From NCBI RefSeq assembly GCF_001050275.1, contig NZ_BBYA01000012.1:1-64000 (forward strand): DNA of 64,000 bases, given 5' to 3'. Below the pieces are notes generated by a model. That model was not told the DNA's origin. It did not search any database and was given only the letters and a program-made list of their open reading frames with translations. The position numbers and the translations under genes are program-made. Below are positions 1 to 8,163 of the stretch, piece after piece (position 1 is the stretch's first letter; each line of letters starts with the position of its first letter). The DNA comes from Leptolinea tardivitalis (GTDB lineage Bacteria; Chloroflexota; Anaerolineae; Anaerolineales; Anaerolineaceae).

Positions 1-73
1 ACTGGAAACGAGCGAAAAAGTAGACACGAAAAATGTCCTGATCAAGTAGACTAACAAGATCAGGAGAGACGAG

Positions 74-382
74 ATGAGAGACAAGAAGTACAGGGAGTAT
101 TCAGAGGATTTCAAGATCCAGGCGCTTGAATTGCTGAAACGGGGAGATAAAAGCGCCATGCAGATCGAGCGGGAATTGGGAATAACACCTGGGATGCTGG
201 TAAAGTGGCGTGACCGATATCAGATCATGGAGAGAGCAGGAGAACCTGCCCAAATTGTACCCAGTGATCTGGAAGCCGCGAAAGCAGAAATTCGCCGGTT
301 ACAGAAAGAACTATCCAACGCAGAGGAGGAAAGAGATATCCTAAAAAAAGCGATCAACATCTTCTCACGAAAAAGCCATTGA
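74..382 (+). CDS. IS3-family transposase OrfA (helix-turn-helix subunit)
   Basis: The 102-residue protein carries an N-terminal helix-turn-helix (around residues 15-50, with KIQALELLKRGDKSAMQIER) followed by a Leu/Glu-rich coiled coil (residues 65-95), as in IS3 OrfA proteins that bind the terminal repeats. It ends in ILKKAINIFSRKSH, the usual OrfA tail. A seven-A run at 343-349 read as A AAA AAA forms a -1 slippery site. Shifting there enters the OrfB frame without meeting a stop, so an OrfAB fusion transposase can be made. A GGAGAGACGAG Shine-Dalgarno-like stretch precedes the ATG. It appears intact. Confidence 0.9.
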   Translation: MRDKKYREYSEDFKIQALELLKRGDKSAMQIERELGITPGMLVKWRDRYQIMERAGEPAQIVPSDLEAAKAEIRRLQKELSNAEEERDILKKAINIFSRKSH

Positions 383-1239
383 AGTACGCCTTCATAGCGG
401 CCCATGAGAAGATATTCTCCGTCAAACGAATGTGTAAAGTACTGGAAGTACATCGCAGCGGGTACTACGCCTGGAAACAGAGGCCCGAAAGTGCCAGATC
501 GCGGGCCAATGCCGAATTACTGGAAAAGGTCAGAGAAGCTTTTCTATTCAGCCGGTACACCTATGGCAGTCAGCGGATACACAAGTATTGGCTTCAAAAA
601 GGGTACAACTATTCCCGTTTTCGGGTGGCACGGTTGATGAGAAAGGCCCATCTGATCCCATTGAAAGCCCGCAGGTGGCATCCACAGACCACCAAACAGC
701 ACTATGGCGACAGGATAGCCCCTAACATATTGAACCAGAAATTCCAGGCAACCAAACCTAATGAGAAATGGGTGGGTGACATCACCTATATCGACACGGC
801 CGAAGGTTGGCTTTATCTGGCATCCATCATGGACCTGTACTCTCGCAAGATCGTGGGGTGGGCTATGGCAGACCGGATGAACACACAACTGGTTGAGAAA
901 GCCTGGAAAATGGCCGTGGTCAACCGGCATCCGCAGGTTGATTTACTGCATCATTCCGACCGCGGATGCCAGTACACGAGCGAAGCCTATTTGAAGTTGT
1001 TGGAAGCTGCGAAATGCCAGATCAGTATGAGCAGAACCGGGAATTGTTATGACAATGCGGCTATGGAGAGCTTTCATGCCACATTGAAAAGCGAATGTGC
1101 TTACCGGCAATTCTCATCCAGAGCCGAAGCTAAATCTACTATCTTCGAGTATATTGAGGTTTGGTACAATCGCCAAAGATTGCACTCTTCCCTGGGTTAT
1201 CGTAGCCCAGCGGATTTCGAGCAAATTTCAGGACATTAA
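379..1239 (+). CDS. IS3-family transposase OrfB (DDE integrase domain)
   Basis: This is the catalytic half of the transposase, of the rve integrase fold. An HTH_21-like region lies near residues 40-100. The catalytic triad is visible as Asp134 (WVGDITYID), Asp194 (HHSDRGCQYTS) and Glu230 (NAAMESFHATLKSE). There are 35 residues between Asp194 and Glu230, the canonical D-35-E spacing. The separate reading frame could start only at TTG 379, so expression is most likely by -1 frameshifting from OrfA at the A7 run near 343. The frame is unbroken to its TAA at 1237-1239, so the element may still be active. Confidence 0.92.
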   Translation: MKYAFIAAHEKIFSVKRMCKVLEVHRSGYYAWKQRPESARSRANAELLEKVREAFLFSRYTYGSQRIHKYWLQKGYNYSRFRVARLMRKAHLIPLKARRWHPQTTKQHYGDRIAPNILNQKFQATKPNEKWVGDITYIDTAEGWLYLASIMDLYSRKIVGWAMADRMNTQLVEKAWKMAVVNRHPQVDLLHHSDRGCQYTSEAYLKLLEAAKCQISMSRTGNCYDNAAMESFHATLKSECAYRQFSSRAEAKSTIFEYIEVWYNRQRLHSSLGYRSPADFEQISGH

Positions 1240-1267
1240 ATGTGTCCACTTTTTTTGACCTATTCCA

Positions 1268-2989
1268 GACCCGCCCTTTGATGTGGGCGCCGATTTCACC
1301 ATGAATGTACCGCTGGGGGAAGAGGAAGAAATCGAAAAAGATCAATCAACAATTGAGATGATAGCTTACAAGGATATGTGGGGGAATGGTACAGATAGTT
1401 TTATCCAGCTAATGTATGAGAGATTTCTGTTAATGAAATCGCTTCTTTCTGAACATGGATGCATTTATGTTCATTGTGATTGGCGTGTAAATAGTTTTTT
1501 CAAATTGCTTCTTGATGAAGTATTTGGTAAAGATAATTTTAGAAACGAAATTATTTGGAGTTTTACAGGCCGTTTGATGTATACAGAACAAAAATTTAAT
1601 GTCAAACATAATACTATATTTTTTTACTCAAATAGTAGCCTTCATAAAATAAACGAAGTAACCGAAGAAATAACTCGTGAAGAATACATAAAAATGAAAA
1701 AACAGGAAGTACATACTGATCCTGATGGTAGAGAATGGATTTGGGGGCATTCTGGAAAAGGTAAAAGCCATGATTATAAAATCTTTATAGATGAAGTTGT
1801 TAAGAATGGGAAATGTCTCAATGCAGTTTGGAGAATTCCAATTGTAAACACATCTTCTATGGAAAGAGTAGATTATCCCACCCAAAAACCCGAAGCCCTG
1901 CTGGAGCGCATCATCAAAGCCTCATCCAACGAAGGCGACCTGGTGGCAGACTTTTTCTGCGGCAGCGGCACCACCGGCGCGGTGGCCGAACGCCTGGGCC
2001 GCCGCTGGATCATGGCTGATCTCGGCCGGTTTGCCATCCACACCAGCCGCAAGCGGCTGATCGATTTGCAGCGCAAATTGCACAGTGAAAACCAGCCGTA
2101 CCGCTCGTTTGATGTGTACAACCTGGGCCGGTATGAACGCCAATGGTGGCAGAAAGAACGTCTGCACGGCGCTGATTCCGAACACCGCCGGGTGGTGCTC
2201 GAATTCTACCGGGCCGAAGTACTGCCCAACCCTGTGTCACCATTGCTGCACGGACGCAAGGGTCCAGCCCTGGTGCATGTGGATGCCATCGATTCGATCT
2301 TCACCCGGGCCGAAGCACGCGCGGCCGCCGAGGCGGCGCTGACCGCCGGAGCCCGCGAACTGCACTGCCTGGCCTGGGAATTCGAAATGGACCTGCGCAT
2401 GGCCTGCGATGCTCTGCAGCAGGAACTGGGCGTACGCATCCGCCTGTTCCACATTCCGCGCGAAATTATGGAGAAAAATCGCACCACTCCGCCGCCGTTT
2501 TTTGAAATGGCCAATCTGGCGGCATCGGCGGTGGTCAATGCGGCCAATGGTGATGAACCGGTGATTAGCCCCCATCCCGGCCTTCCCCCGGAGGGGGAAG
2601 GTGCTGTTGTTCCTCCCCCTGTGGGAGATAGCTCCAAACTCCCTCCCCCTGTGGGGGAGGTTAGGAGGGGGAATAAAGCCATCCGTATCCGGTTGGATCG
2701 ATTCCTGCCGTCCCTGACCGAAGTGCCTTTCAAAGAGGTGGAAGCCTTGCAGGAACGGGCAACTAAAACCCCGTTTGATTTCATCGATTTCTGGGCCGTC
2801 GATTTTGATTTTCATCCTGGTCAACCTTTTAATCATCACTGGCAGGCTTATCGAACCCGGAAAGACCGGAAACTACCCACAATTACCGACCCGTTTGTAT
2901 ATGCGGATTCTGGCAGTCATACGGTATGTGTCAAAGTGGTTGATGTATTCGGTGTAGATACTTCCATTACGCTGGAGGTTGAAGGGTAA
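1268..2989 (+). pseudogene. mod: type III-like DNA methyltransferase (Mod), 5' part cut off by the IS
   Basis: This is the C-terminal part of a beta-class N4/N6 amino-methyltransferase. The catalytic DPPF motif (motif IV) is encoded at 1268-1279, directly at the IS junction. The AdoMet-binding motif I follows as ADFFCGSGTTGA near 1946-1981, preceded by the typical YPTQKPEALLERII. The N-terminus would lie left of the window, beyond the IS. The apparent GTG start at 1283 is only the first start codon after the stop at 1256-1258 in the IS end. The C-terminal half (about residues 240-560) resembles Mod specificity/extension regions. It contains a Pro/Gly/Glu-rich insert (encoded near 2570-2670) made from the local GC-rich palindromic repeat. 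It was the modification partner of the Res gene downstream. Confidence 0.8.
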
Positions 2990-3067
2990 AACCCCCTCCA
3001 GCCTCCCCCACAGGGGGAGGAGAACTTTCATTAATAAAATAACTCCATCGGAAGGCCTTCCAATATC

Positions 3068-3185
3068 TTCTACTTGGGAAAAACTCCTTATAACCTCCCC
3101 CACTCTGGAAAAACTTTTTGTAACCTCCCCCACTCTGGAAAAACTTTTTGTAACCTCCCCCTCTGGGGGAGGCAAGGAGGGGGAA
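3068..3185. repeat. 30-bp direct repeats
   Basis: Two perfect copies of a 30-bp unit lie at 3094-3123 and 3124-3153 (CCTCCCCCAC, TCTGGAAAAA, CTTTTTGTAA). A diverged partial copy precedes them (about 3070-3093) and a CCTCCCCCTCTGGGGGAGG palindrome follows. The unit contains the AAAAA/TTTTT inverted arms GGAAAAACTTTTT. No intervening spacers exist, so this is a tandem duplication and not a CRISPR array. It occupies the gap between the methyltransferase and the DUF559 gene. Confidence 0.85.
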
Positions 3186-3201
3186 AAGAACCGGAGCTTC
3201 A

Positions 3202-3750
3202 ATGCAAGATCACACAACAGAATCCTTATCAAGAGCCAGAGAATTACGCCGTCAAATGACATACCCGGAACGACGATTGTGGTCTGTACTACGTGACCGG
3301 GAGATCTCCTGTTGGAAGTGGCGCAGGCAGCATCCCAAAGGGATCTACATTCTGGATTTCTTCTGCCATGAAGCCGGTCTGGTGGTGGAAGTGGATGGAG
3401 ATTCACATGCCGGACAGGAAGAATATGACGCCAACCGAACTGAATGGCTTGAAGAACAGGGACTCAGGGTGATTCGATTTACCAATGATGATGTGTTGAA
3501 GAATTTGGATGGGGTGATGGAAGAGATTTTACGAGTTTGTCAGGAAAGATGCCCCCATCCCGGCCTTCTCCCGAAGGGGGAAGGAGGAATGCAACAGATC
3601 GTTGCTCTCTCCCGAAGGGGGAAGGAGGAATGCAACAGATCGTTGCTCTCTCCCGAAGGGGGAAGGAGGAACGCAACAGATCGTTGCTCTCTCCTGAACG
3701 GGGAAGGGAAAACACAAGAGGTTGTTCCACCCCCGAAGGGGGAAGAATAA
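3202..3750 (+). CDS. DUF559 / Vsr-like endonuclease-domain protein
   Basis: Residues 1-115 match the DUF559 family, small PD-(D/E)XK-fold proteins related to very-short-patch repair nucleases. Visible family signatures are RRQMTYPERRLWSVLRDR, FRRQHPIG-like WRRQHPKGIYILDFFC with the probable metal-binding Asp (LDFFC), VVEVDGDSH, and RVIRFTNDDVLKNLDGV. Such genes are common next to restriction-modification loci; their cellular role is poorly defined. After about residue 115 the protein enters a 41-bp tandem repeat, so the C-terminal 65 residues are repeat-derived (GLLPKGEGGM and similar) and probably not part of the original fold. It sits between the broken Mod gene and the Res gene, on the same strand. 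Confidence 0.85.
   Translation: MQDHTTESLSRARELRRQMTYPERRLWSVLRDREISCWKWRRQHPKGIYILDFFCHEAGLVVEVDGDSHAGQEEYDANRTEWLEEQGLRVIRFTNDDVLKNLDGVMEEILRVCQERCPHPGLLPKGEGGMQQIVALSRRGKEECNRSLLSPEGGRRNATDRCSLLNGEGKTQEVVPPPKGEE
3565..3745. repeat. 41-bp tandem repeat array
   Basis: A 41-bp unit repeats with the phase of its CCCGAAGGGGG core at 3570, 3611, 3652 and a diverged copy at 3693 (CCTGAACGGGG). Each unit joins that palindromic core to GCAACAGATCGTTG. The second and third units are nearly identical. A final core, CCCCCGAAGGGGG, lies near 3731-3743. Since 41 is not a multiple of 3, each copy is read in a different frame, yet the DUF559 frame stays open through all of them. No spacers separate the copies. 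Confidence 0.9.
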
Positions 3751-3820
3751 AAATAATGCTGTGAAATAGGAATTGCACAGGAAAATTCCTCCCCCTCAGG
3801 GGGAGGTTAGGAGAGGGAAA

Positions 3821-6800
3821 ATGACGGATACCATCAACACCAATGCACTTGAACCACTTCATAAACCCTGGCAAGAGCCAACCAGTCACCGAGTCCGGGC
3901 TGAACAGGGCCAGCCATCCAGAGTCGAAAAAGGTCGCCGTCCCAGCCCACTTCCTATAGTTCAAAATTTGCGTTTGCTCACGTCTGAATGGCGGAAAGCC
4001 GAATACCCCGGCGTTAGCCAGACATCGCGTGAATTATTGTTTCACTGGTTCTGGTCAGATCATCGCATTACCACCCCAGACGGGCAAACATATCCATTCA
4101 ACTATTACTTCTGCCAACGAGAAGCCATCGAAACACTGATATACCTGCGCGAAGTTCGCGGCATTACCAGCCTTTCTTCTCTGATAGGTGAATTTTTCAG
4201 CCTGGACGGAAATCAGGAAACATCGGAAAATGCCGCCCAGATAGCTGCTGCTGGTATCACCCCGGACGAAGATCGCTGGCCGCGCTATGCCTTCAAAGTG
4301 GCAACCGGTGCCGGAAAAACGAAAATCATGAGTCTGGCATTGGTCTGGAGTTATTTCCATGCCCTGCGCGAATCGGATTCTGACATGGCGCGGCATTTTG
4401 TCATCATAGCACCCAACCTCACCGTATTTGAGCGCCTTAAAATGGATTTTGCCGAAGGAAAAATATTTGACCAAGACCCATTGATACCACCCGCCTGGTT
4501 GGGTGATTGGAACATGACCACAGTCTTACAGGATGAAGCCAGTGGGTCAGCTACAGGGGGCGTGCTCTACCTGACGAACATACACCGTTTATTTGCCCCA
4601 CGTAAAACAACACGTGGAGACGATTATTATGATTGGGCAGGTCCTACCGTCAGCCGTGCGCGGGCGTTGGAAACTGGCGCTGAATTGCGAGCCCGTATCT
4701 CAGCCCACCCCAAAATCATGGTCATGAATGATGAAGCTCACCATGTCTGGGATCCTGATTCTGCCTGGAATGAAGCTCTATTCACATTGGATGAATCTGT
4801 GCGAATGCACGGAACGGGAATAACAGCGCAATTGGATTTTTCTGCCACTCCAAAAGACAATAAGGGAAATTTATTTAAACATATCATCTGTGACACACCT
4901 CTTGGTGAGGCCGTTGAGTCAGGTATTGTTAAGACACCCATTATTGGCCGGGGACAAAACCTGCATGAAAGAGCTGATGAAGCGGCAGACCGTCGCTTTG
5001 AAGAACATTTAATGCTGGGATATCAACGCTGGTTGAAAAGTCGTGAAGAATGGGAGCATAGCGGCAAAAAGGCGTTGTTATTTGTGATGACAGAGGATAC
5101 AAAATCGGCTGATGAAATTACCCGCCGGTTGAATACTGACCCACAATTCCGGGAATTAAATAAGAAAACCATCAATCTTCATACGAATTTAAAAGGGCAA
5201 TTGAAGAAACGTGGAAGAGGCGAAGAAGCCTACTATGAATTTGAAATCAATGAAAAAGAAATCAGTGATGATGATCTGAAAGCTCTTCGACAGCTGAGTC
5301 GTGAATTGGATTCCGACACAAGTCCCTATTGCTGTATTGTTTCCGTCCTGATGCTGCGGGAAGGTTGGGATGTTCGTAACGTCACCACCATCGTACCTTT
5401 GCGGCCATATAGTTCCAAAGCCAACATTCTGCCCGAACAAACACTCGGTCGTGGATTACGGCGTATGACCTTGCCGGGTCAGGCATTAGAAACTGTGACA
5501 GTTGTAGAGCATGAAGCCTTTACAAAGATGTACCAGGAACAACTGGATCAGGAAGGTTTGCCGATCGAAATCGTTGATACAGATCAGGTACCCCGGACGA
5601 CTGTCAGCATTTTCCCAGACGAATTGAATAAAGATTTACAGGCTTTGAATATTATTCTTCCTGGTATCAGCCCTGCCTATACCATCATTAATAATCTTGA
5701 TGGTTTATCGTACGAGGAAATTAAAGCAGCATCTGCCCGATACCCTAAATTGCTTTTTTCTGGTTTACGGAGGGAAGAAATTGAATACGAAGGTCGTTCT
5801 TTGATCACCAATGAAATAGTGGAACAGATGAAGTTTAAGCTTCCCTTACTGCAATCCGGAATCGGTGCCGTAGCGTTTTATCGTGAAGAACTTGAACATG
5901 CCTGTGGATTAAGCGGAACCCACCAGGTTTTGGCTCCTCTAATCCAACAGTATCTAGAAAATGATCTGTTCGAAAGTAAGACGACATTATTTGATCCCAA
6001 GCTGATCGCCCGGCTGGGGGATGATGATGTTCGTGAATATATCCGGGCTGTTTTCTTGCCTGTTCTGCGGGCAAAAACAACTATGACGGAAGAGCGGGTG
6101 GCCGGTGGTCAACAACAGCCGGTAATCAACTGGCGTCCTTTCCAGGTTACCAGCTCTGAGCTTCATCCAACTCTTCTGGCTGCTCGAACACCATTCAATC
6201 TTGTACCCTGTAACCGTCAATTGGAAGTGGCATTTGCACGTTTTGCCGACCGGAGTGAAGATGTAGCTGCATTCAGTAAAAATGCCGGCCCCCAGGCACT
6301 GCGCATAGATTATCTCGCCAGTGGAAATCGCCTGGCTTTCTATACGCCTGATTTCTTTGTTCGTTTGACCGATGGAAACTATCTGCTTGTAGAGACAAAA
6401 GGGCGTGAAGATGCCGAAGTACCAAACAAGGTCAGGGCAGCTGTATCATGGTGCAAATCTGCCTCCACCGGTAGAACGAAATGGAATTATCTGTATATTC
6501 CAGAAGGTGTTTTCCAGAACTTACACGGTTCAACAATGGCTATGTTGGTTAATGCCTGTGAACCGACTCTGCGTTATTTACTAGCCGAGGTACAAACTTT
6601 ACAACCGGAGTTACCATTTTACGAAGTTTCAATTGCCCGCAGGGAAGAGGCTGTCGATTTGTATATTGATCGTGATACGCTGGAAAGTCTTCCATCACGA
6701 TATCGAAAAGCCATCGAAGAATCTGTGGCGTTATTGACCTTTCTGGAAAATAAAGGAGGTTCTCTGTCACCTTGTTTTACAACCTTGCTGGGTGTAATGG

Positions 6801-7240
6801 ATGACGCTGCCAAAAGCATGGTCATCACGTTATTAGAACCATTAATTCCAGAAAAACAGGTAGACCAGCAGGATTTCTTTGATCCTCCTTTCTTGTTAGT
6901 ATCTGAAAAAGAAAAAGATTGGATGAGAAAGAATGCCGCAGGATTAAAAAAGGGTCTGGTGTATAAGGCTTTTATCATGCCGCTTGGACAGTTGGGTTTC
7001 TGTCTGGAATATGCAAAAACGGCTAAGGACAAGACCGGCGGATTATACGAGGCAATACGCACACAGTTTTCACAATTTAATGAGAGTCAACTTGGTGAAC
7101 GCCTTGATCACATTCGAACTTTTCGGAATACCTATATTGCACATCAAGAGAAAGAATTGACTGAGTCTGCATTGGCAAAGCAAGAGATGAAAAACTGGAT
7201 AACCGGGCTAGCCGCTATATATACGGCAATTCATTCGTAA
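3821..7240 (+). CDS. res: type III-like restriction enzyme Res subunit (helicase plus PD-ExK nuclease)
   Basis: This 1139-residue protein resembles BPTD_3080-type restriction endonucleases. Walker A is TGAGKT (Lys166), Walker B is DEAH (304-307), motif III is FSATP, and the C-terminal helicase lobe has REGWDVRNV and QTLGRGLRRM. A nuclease motif follows: Asp844 in TPDFF and Glu858-Thr-Lys860 in VETKG. The last 200 residues extend beyond the nuclease and contain Arg1102-x5-His1108 (RNTYIAH), a HEPN-like RX4-6H motif. The start is placed at ATG 3821, with GGAGAGGG just upstream; a longer frame from TTG 3773 would only translate repeat sequence. It should cut unmodified DNA together with Mod, which is disrupted here. 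Confidence 0.88.
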   Translation: MTDTINTNALEPLHKPWQEPTSHRVRAEQGQPSRVEKGRRPSPLPIVQNLRLLTSEWRKAEYPGVSQTSRELLFHWFWSDHRITTPDGQTYPFNYYFCQREAIETLIYLREVRGITSLSSLIGEFFSLDGNQETSENAAQIAAAGITPDEDRWPRYAFKVATGAGKTKIMSLALVWSYFHALRESDSDMARHFVIIAPNLTVFERLKMDFAEGKIFDQDPLIPPAWLGDWNMTTVLQDEASGSATGGVLYLTNIHRLFAPRKTTRGDDYYDWAGPTVSRARALETGAELRARISAHPKIMVMNDEAHHVWDPDSAWNEALFTLDESVRMHGTGITAQLDFSATPKDNKGNLFKHIICDTPLGEAVESGIVKTPIIGRGQNLHERADEAADRRFEEHLMLGYQRWLKSREEWEHSGKKALLFVMTEDTKSADEITRRLNTDPQFRELNKKTINLHTNLKGQLKKRGRGEEAYYEFEINEKEISDDDLKALRQLSRELDSDTSPYCCIVSVLMLREGWDVRNVTTIVPLRPYSSKANILPEQTLGRGLRRMTLPGQALETVTVVEHEAFTKMYQEQLDQEGLPIEIVDTDQVPRTTVSIFPDELNKDLQALNIILPGISPAYTIINNLDGLSYEEIKAASARYPKLLFSGLRREEIEYEGRSLITNEIVEQMKFKLPLLQSGIGAVAFYREELEHACGLSGTHQVLAPLIQQYLENDLFESKTTLFDPKLIARLGDDDVREYIRAVFLPVLRAKTTMTEERVAGGQQQPVINWRPFQVTSSELHPTLLAARTPFNLVPCNRQLEVAFARFADRSEDVAAFSKNAGPQALRIDYLASGNRLAFYTPDFFVRLTDGNYLLVETKGREDAEVPNKVRAAVSWCKSASTGRTKWNYLYIPEGVFQNLHGSTMAMLVNACEPTLRYLLAEVQTLQPELPFYEVSIARREEAVDLYIDRDTLESLPSRYRKAIEESVALLTFLENKGGSLSPCFTTLLGVMDDAAKSMVITLLEPLIPEKQVDQQDFFDPPFLLVSEKEKDWMRKNAAGLKKGLVYKAFIMPLGQLGFCLEYAKTAKDKTGGLYEAIRTQFSQFNESQLGERLDHIRTFRNTYIAHQEKELTESALAKQEMKNWITGLAAIYTAIHS

Positions 7241-7517
7241 GATGATCACAAGAAATCCGGATTCCCAGAATGATTCCAATAATAACCTGGTGAGAAAACC
7301 ACTCCTTCTCCCCGATGGCTTCGACTACGCTCAGCCAGCGGAATATCCCCTGCTGCCCGAGCGCATCCCCCGCTGCCCGAGCCTGTCGAGGGCCCGTCCC
7401 CGCGGCTTCGACAGCGCTCAGCCCGCGAAACACCCCCGCTTGAAATACGCACCGGTTTGACGGTAGAATGATATTAGAAGCCTTACCAATCGAATACCTG
7501 CAAGAAGGAGGAGCACG
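7241..7517. repeat. intergenic stretch with CTTCGACxxCGCTCAGC-type repeats
   Basis: This gap contains several copies, in both orientations, of a short degenerate motif: GGCTTCGACTACGCTCAGCC (near 7318), GCCCGAGCCTGTCGAG (near 7376) and GGCTTCGACAGCGCTCAGCC (near 7402). Such TTCGACAGGCTCAGC-like repeats are common non-coding dispersed elements in many bacterial genomes. Short frames across it appear repeat-derived and were not called. The end of the gap holds the AAGGAGGAG ribosome site of the next gene. Confidence 0.7.
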
Positions 7518-7790
7518 ATGGACGAAAAAGACCAGTCTCTTTGCACCCTGCAAGACCTGTACGCGACTTCTGCCCCGATCTTCGCCAATGGTGAAATGCA
7601 CCTCTTCGGTATCTTTCAATGCACAACCGGTGTCAGTATGTTATTGGTGGCTCCAGCCGATGCCGACGAGGTTCCCTGCCCGTTGTGCGGCAAAAAACAC
7701 CGCCTGCGCGATTCCTTCATCCGCATGACGGTGGATGAATTTGTGTCTCGCTATCAGGTGATGCGCTTTCAAGACCGCGGGCAAGACTAA
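7518..7790 (+). CDS. small Cys-containing protein of unknown function
   Basis: This is a 90-residue protein with a strong ribosome binding site (AAGGAGGAG at about 7505-7513) at good distance from its ATG, so it is very likely real. I do not recognise the family. It contains CPLCGKKH near residues 54-61, a possible half of a zinc site, and another Cys pair is spread as C9 and C35. No signal peptide or membrane segment is visible. It stands alone between the repeat-rich gap and a gap with a strong terminator, so context gives no clue to its role. Confidence 0.6.
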   Translation: MDEKDQSLCTLQDLYATSAPIFANGEMHLFGIFQCTTGVSMLLVAPADADEVPCPLCGKKHRLRDSFIRMTVDEFVSRYQVMRFQDRGQD

Positions 7791-8163
7791 GCCGCCGAAG
7801 CACCCTTTTTTTCAGCGTACTATTGACGCCTGAACCTCCCGTCCGGGCGCCTCTTCCGGCACCCTGCCGGTGTATTCAGACCGATATTTTCCAGAATTAA
7901 CCCGTTTGGGGAATGGGTTAATTCGGTTTGATTCCCTATAATGGCGTCTATAGCTTTCATGGCAGACATCGAACCGGAAACTCCTGTTGATTTAATCCCA
8001 CAAAATCCTTCAAGCAGCAGGCAGATTGTTATGGGGGAATAACCGGAAGCGGAAGTCAGACAGTCATCGACGAACCTGTCTGACTTCATTCTTTAATCAT
8101 GCAGTCGTTGGTCAACTGGCAGAAGACTGCGCCAACCCGCCCTCACCGTGTTATCCTGTTAGT
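7791..8163. other. intergenic region with two hairpins, no gene seen
   Basis: This 373-bp stretch holds no convincing gene. A perfect 10-bp inverted repeat, GAATTAACCC/GGGTTAATTC, lies at 7894-7924, and a 12-bp terminator stem lies at 8052-8087. A frame that would extend the RtcB gene upstream to 8026 runs through the terminator stem and is therefore unlikely. Confidence 0.6.
8052..8094 (+). terminator. intrinsic terminator
   Basis: A perfect 12-bp stem, GAAGTCAGACAG at 8052-8063 with CTGTCTGACTTC at 8076-8087, has a 12-nt loop and is followed by ATTCTTTAAT. It lies upstream of rtcB on the same strand. Confidence 0.7.

Larger units (their letters stand above)
3..1267 (+). mobile_element. IS3-family insertion sequence, complete
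   Basis: Two overlapping transposase frames lie between imperfect inverted ends. The inner parts of the ends match well: AAAAAGTAGACAC near 15-27 against the reverse complement of GTGTCCACTTTTT near 1243-1255, and both ends share AATGTCCTG further in. The outermost bases read TGGAA at 3-7 and TTCCA at 1263-1267, giving the TG...CA ends usual for IS3. The base triplet GAC follows at 1268-1270, and the window begins with AC at 1-2, consistent with a 3-bp GAC target duplication whose first base lies outside the window. The length of about 1265 bp is normal for the family. The exact outer boundaries are inferred. Confidence 0.88.
2570..3820. repeat. cluster of GC-rich palindromic CTCCCCC...GGGGGAG repeats
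   Basis: Short palindromes built from CCTCCCC(C) and GGGGGAGG arms recur near 2570-2600, 2610-2630, 2638-2672, 2990-3022, 3154-3185, 3551-3590 and 3788-3818. They lie between genes and also inside the 3' parts of the methyltransferase and DUF559 frames, where they are translated as Pro/Gly/Glu-rich segments (PPPVGEVRRG, LPPEGEG). The last copy provides the GGAGGTTAGGAGAGGG sequence directly before the Res start codon. They look like a dispersed, stem-loop-forming family. Which family this is cannot be told from one window. Confidence 0.8.

Noticed and set aside
1283-1300. GTG 1283 as the true start of a shorter methyltransferase
   Set aside because: The frame lacks any ribosome site there, and the catalytic DPPF is encoded just before it, directly at the IS junction.
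3065-3745. Possible CRISPR array from the regularly repeated units
   Set aside because: The 30-bp and 41-bp units directly abut one another with no unique spacers, and no cas genes are near. They are tandem repeats.
3773-3820. TTG 3773 as start of the Res protein
   Set aside because: The extra 16 residues are translated repeat sequence, and ATG 3821 has a good ribosome site.
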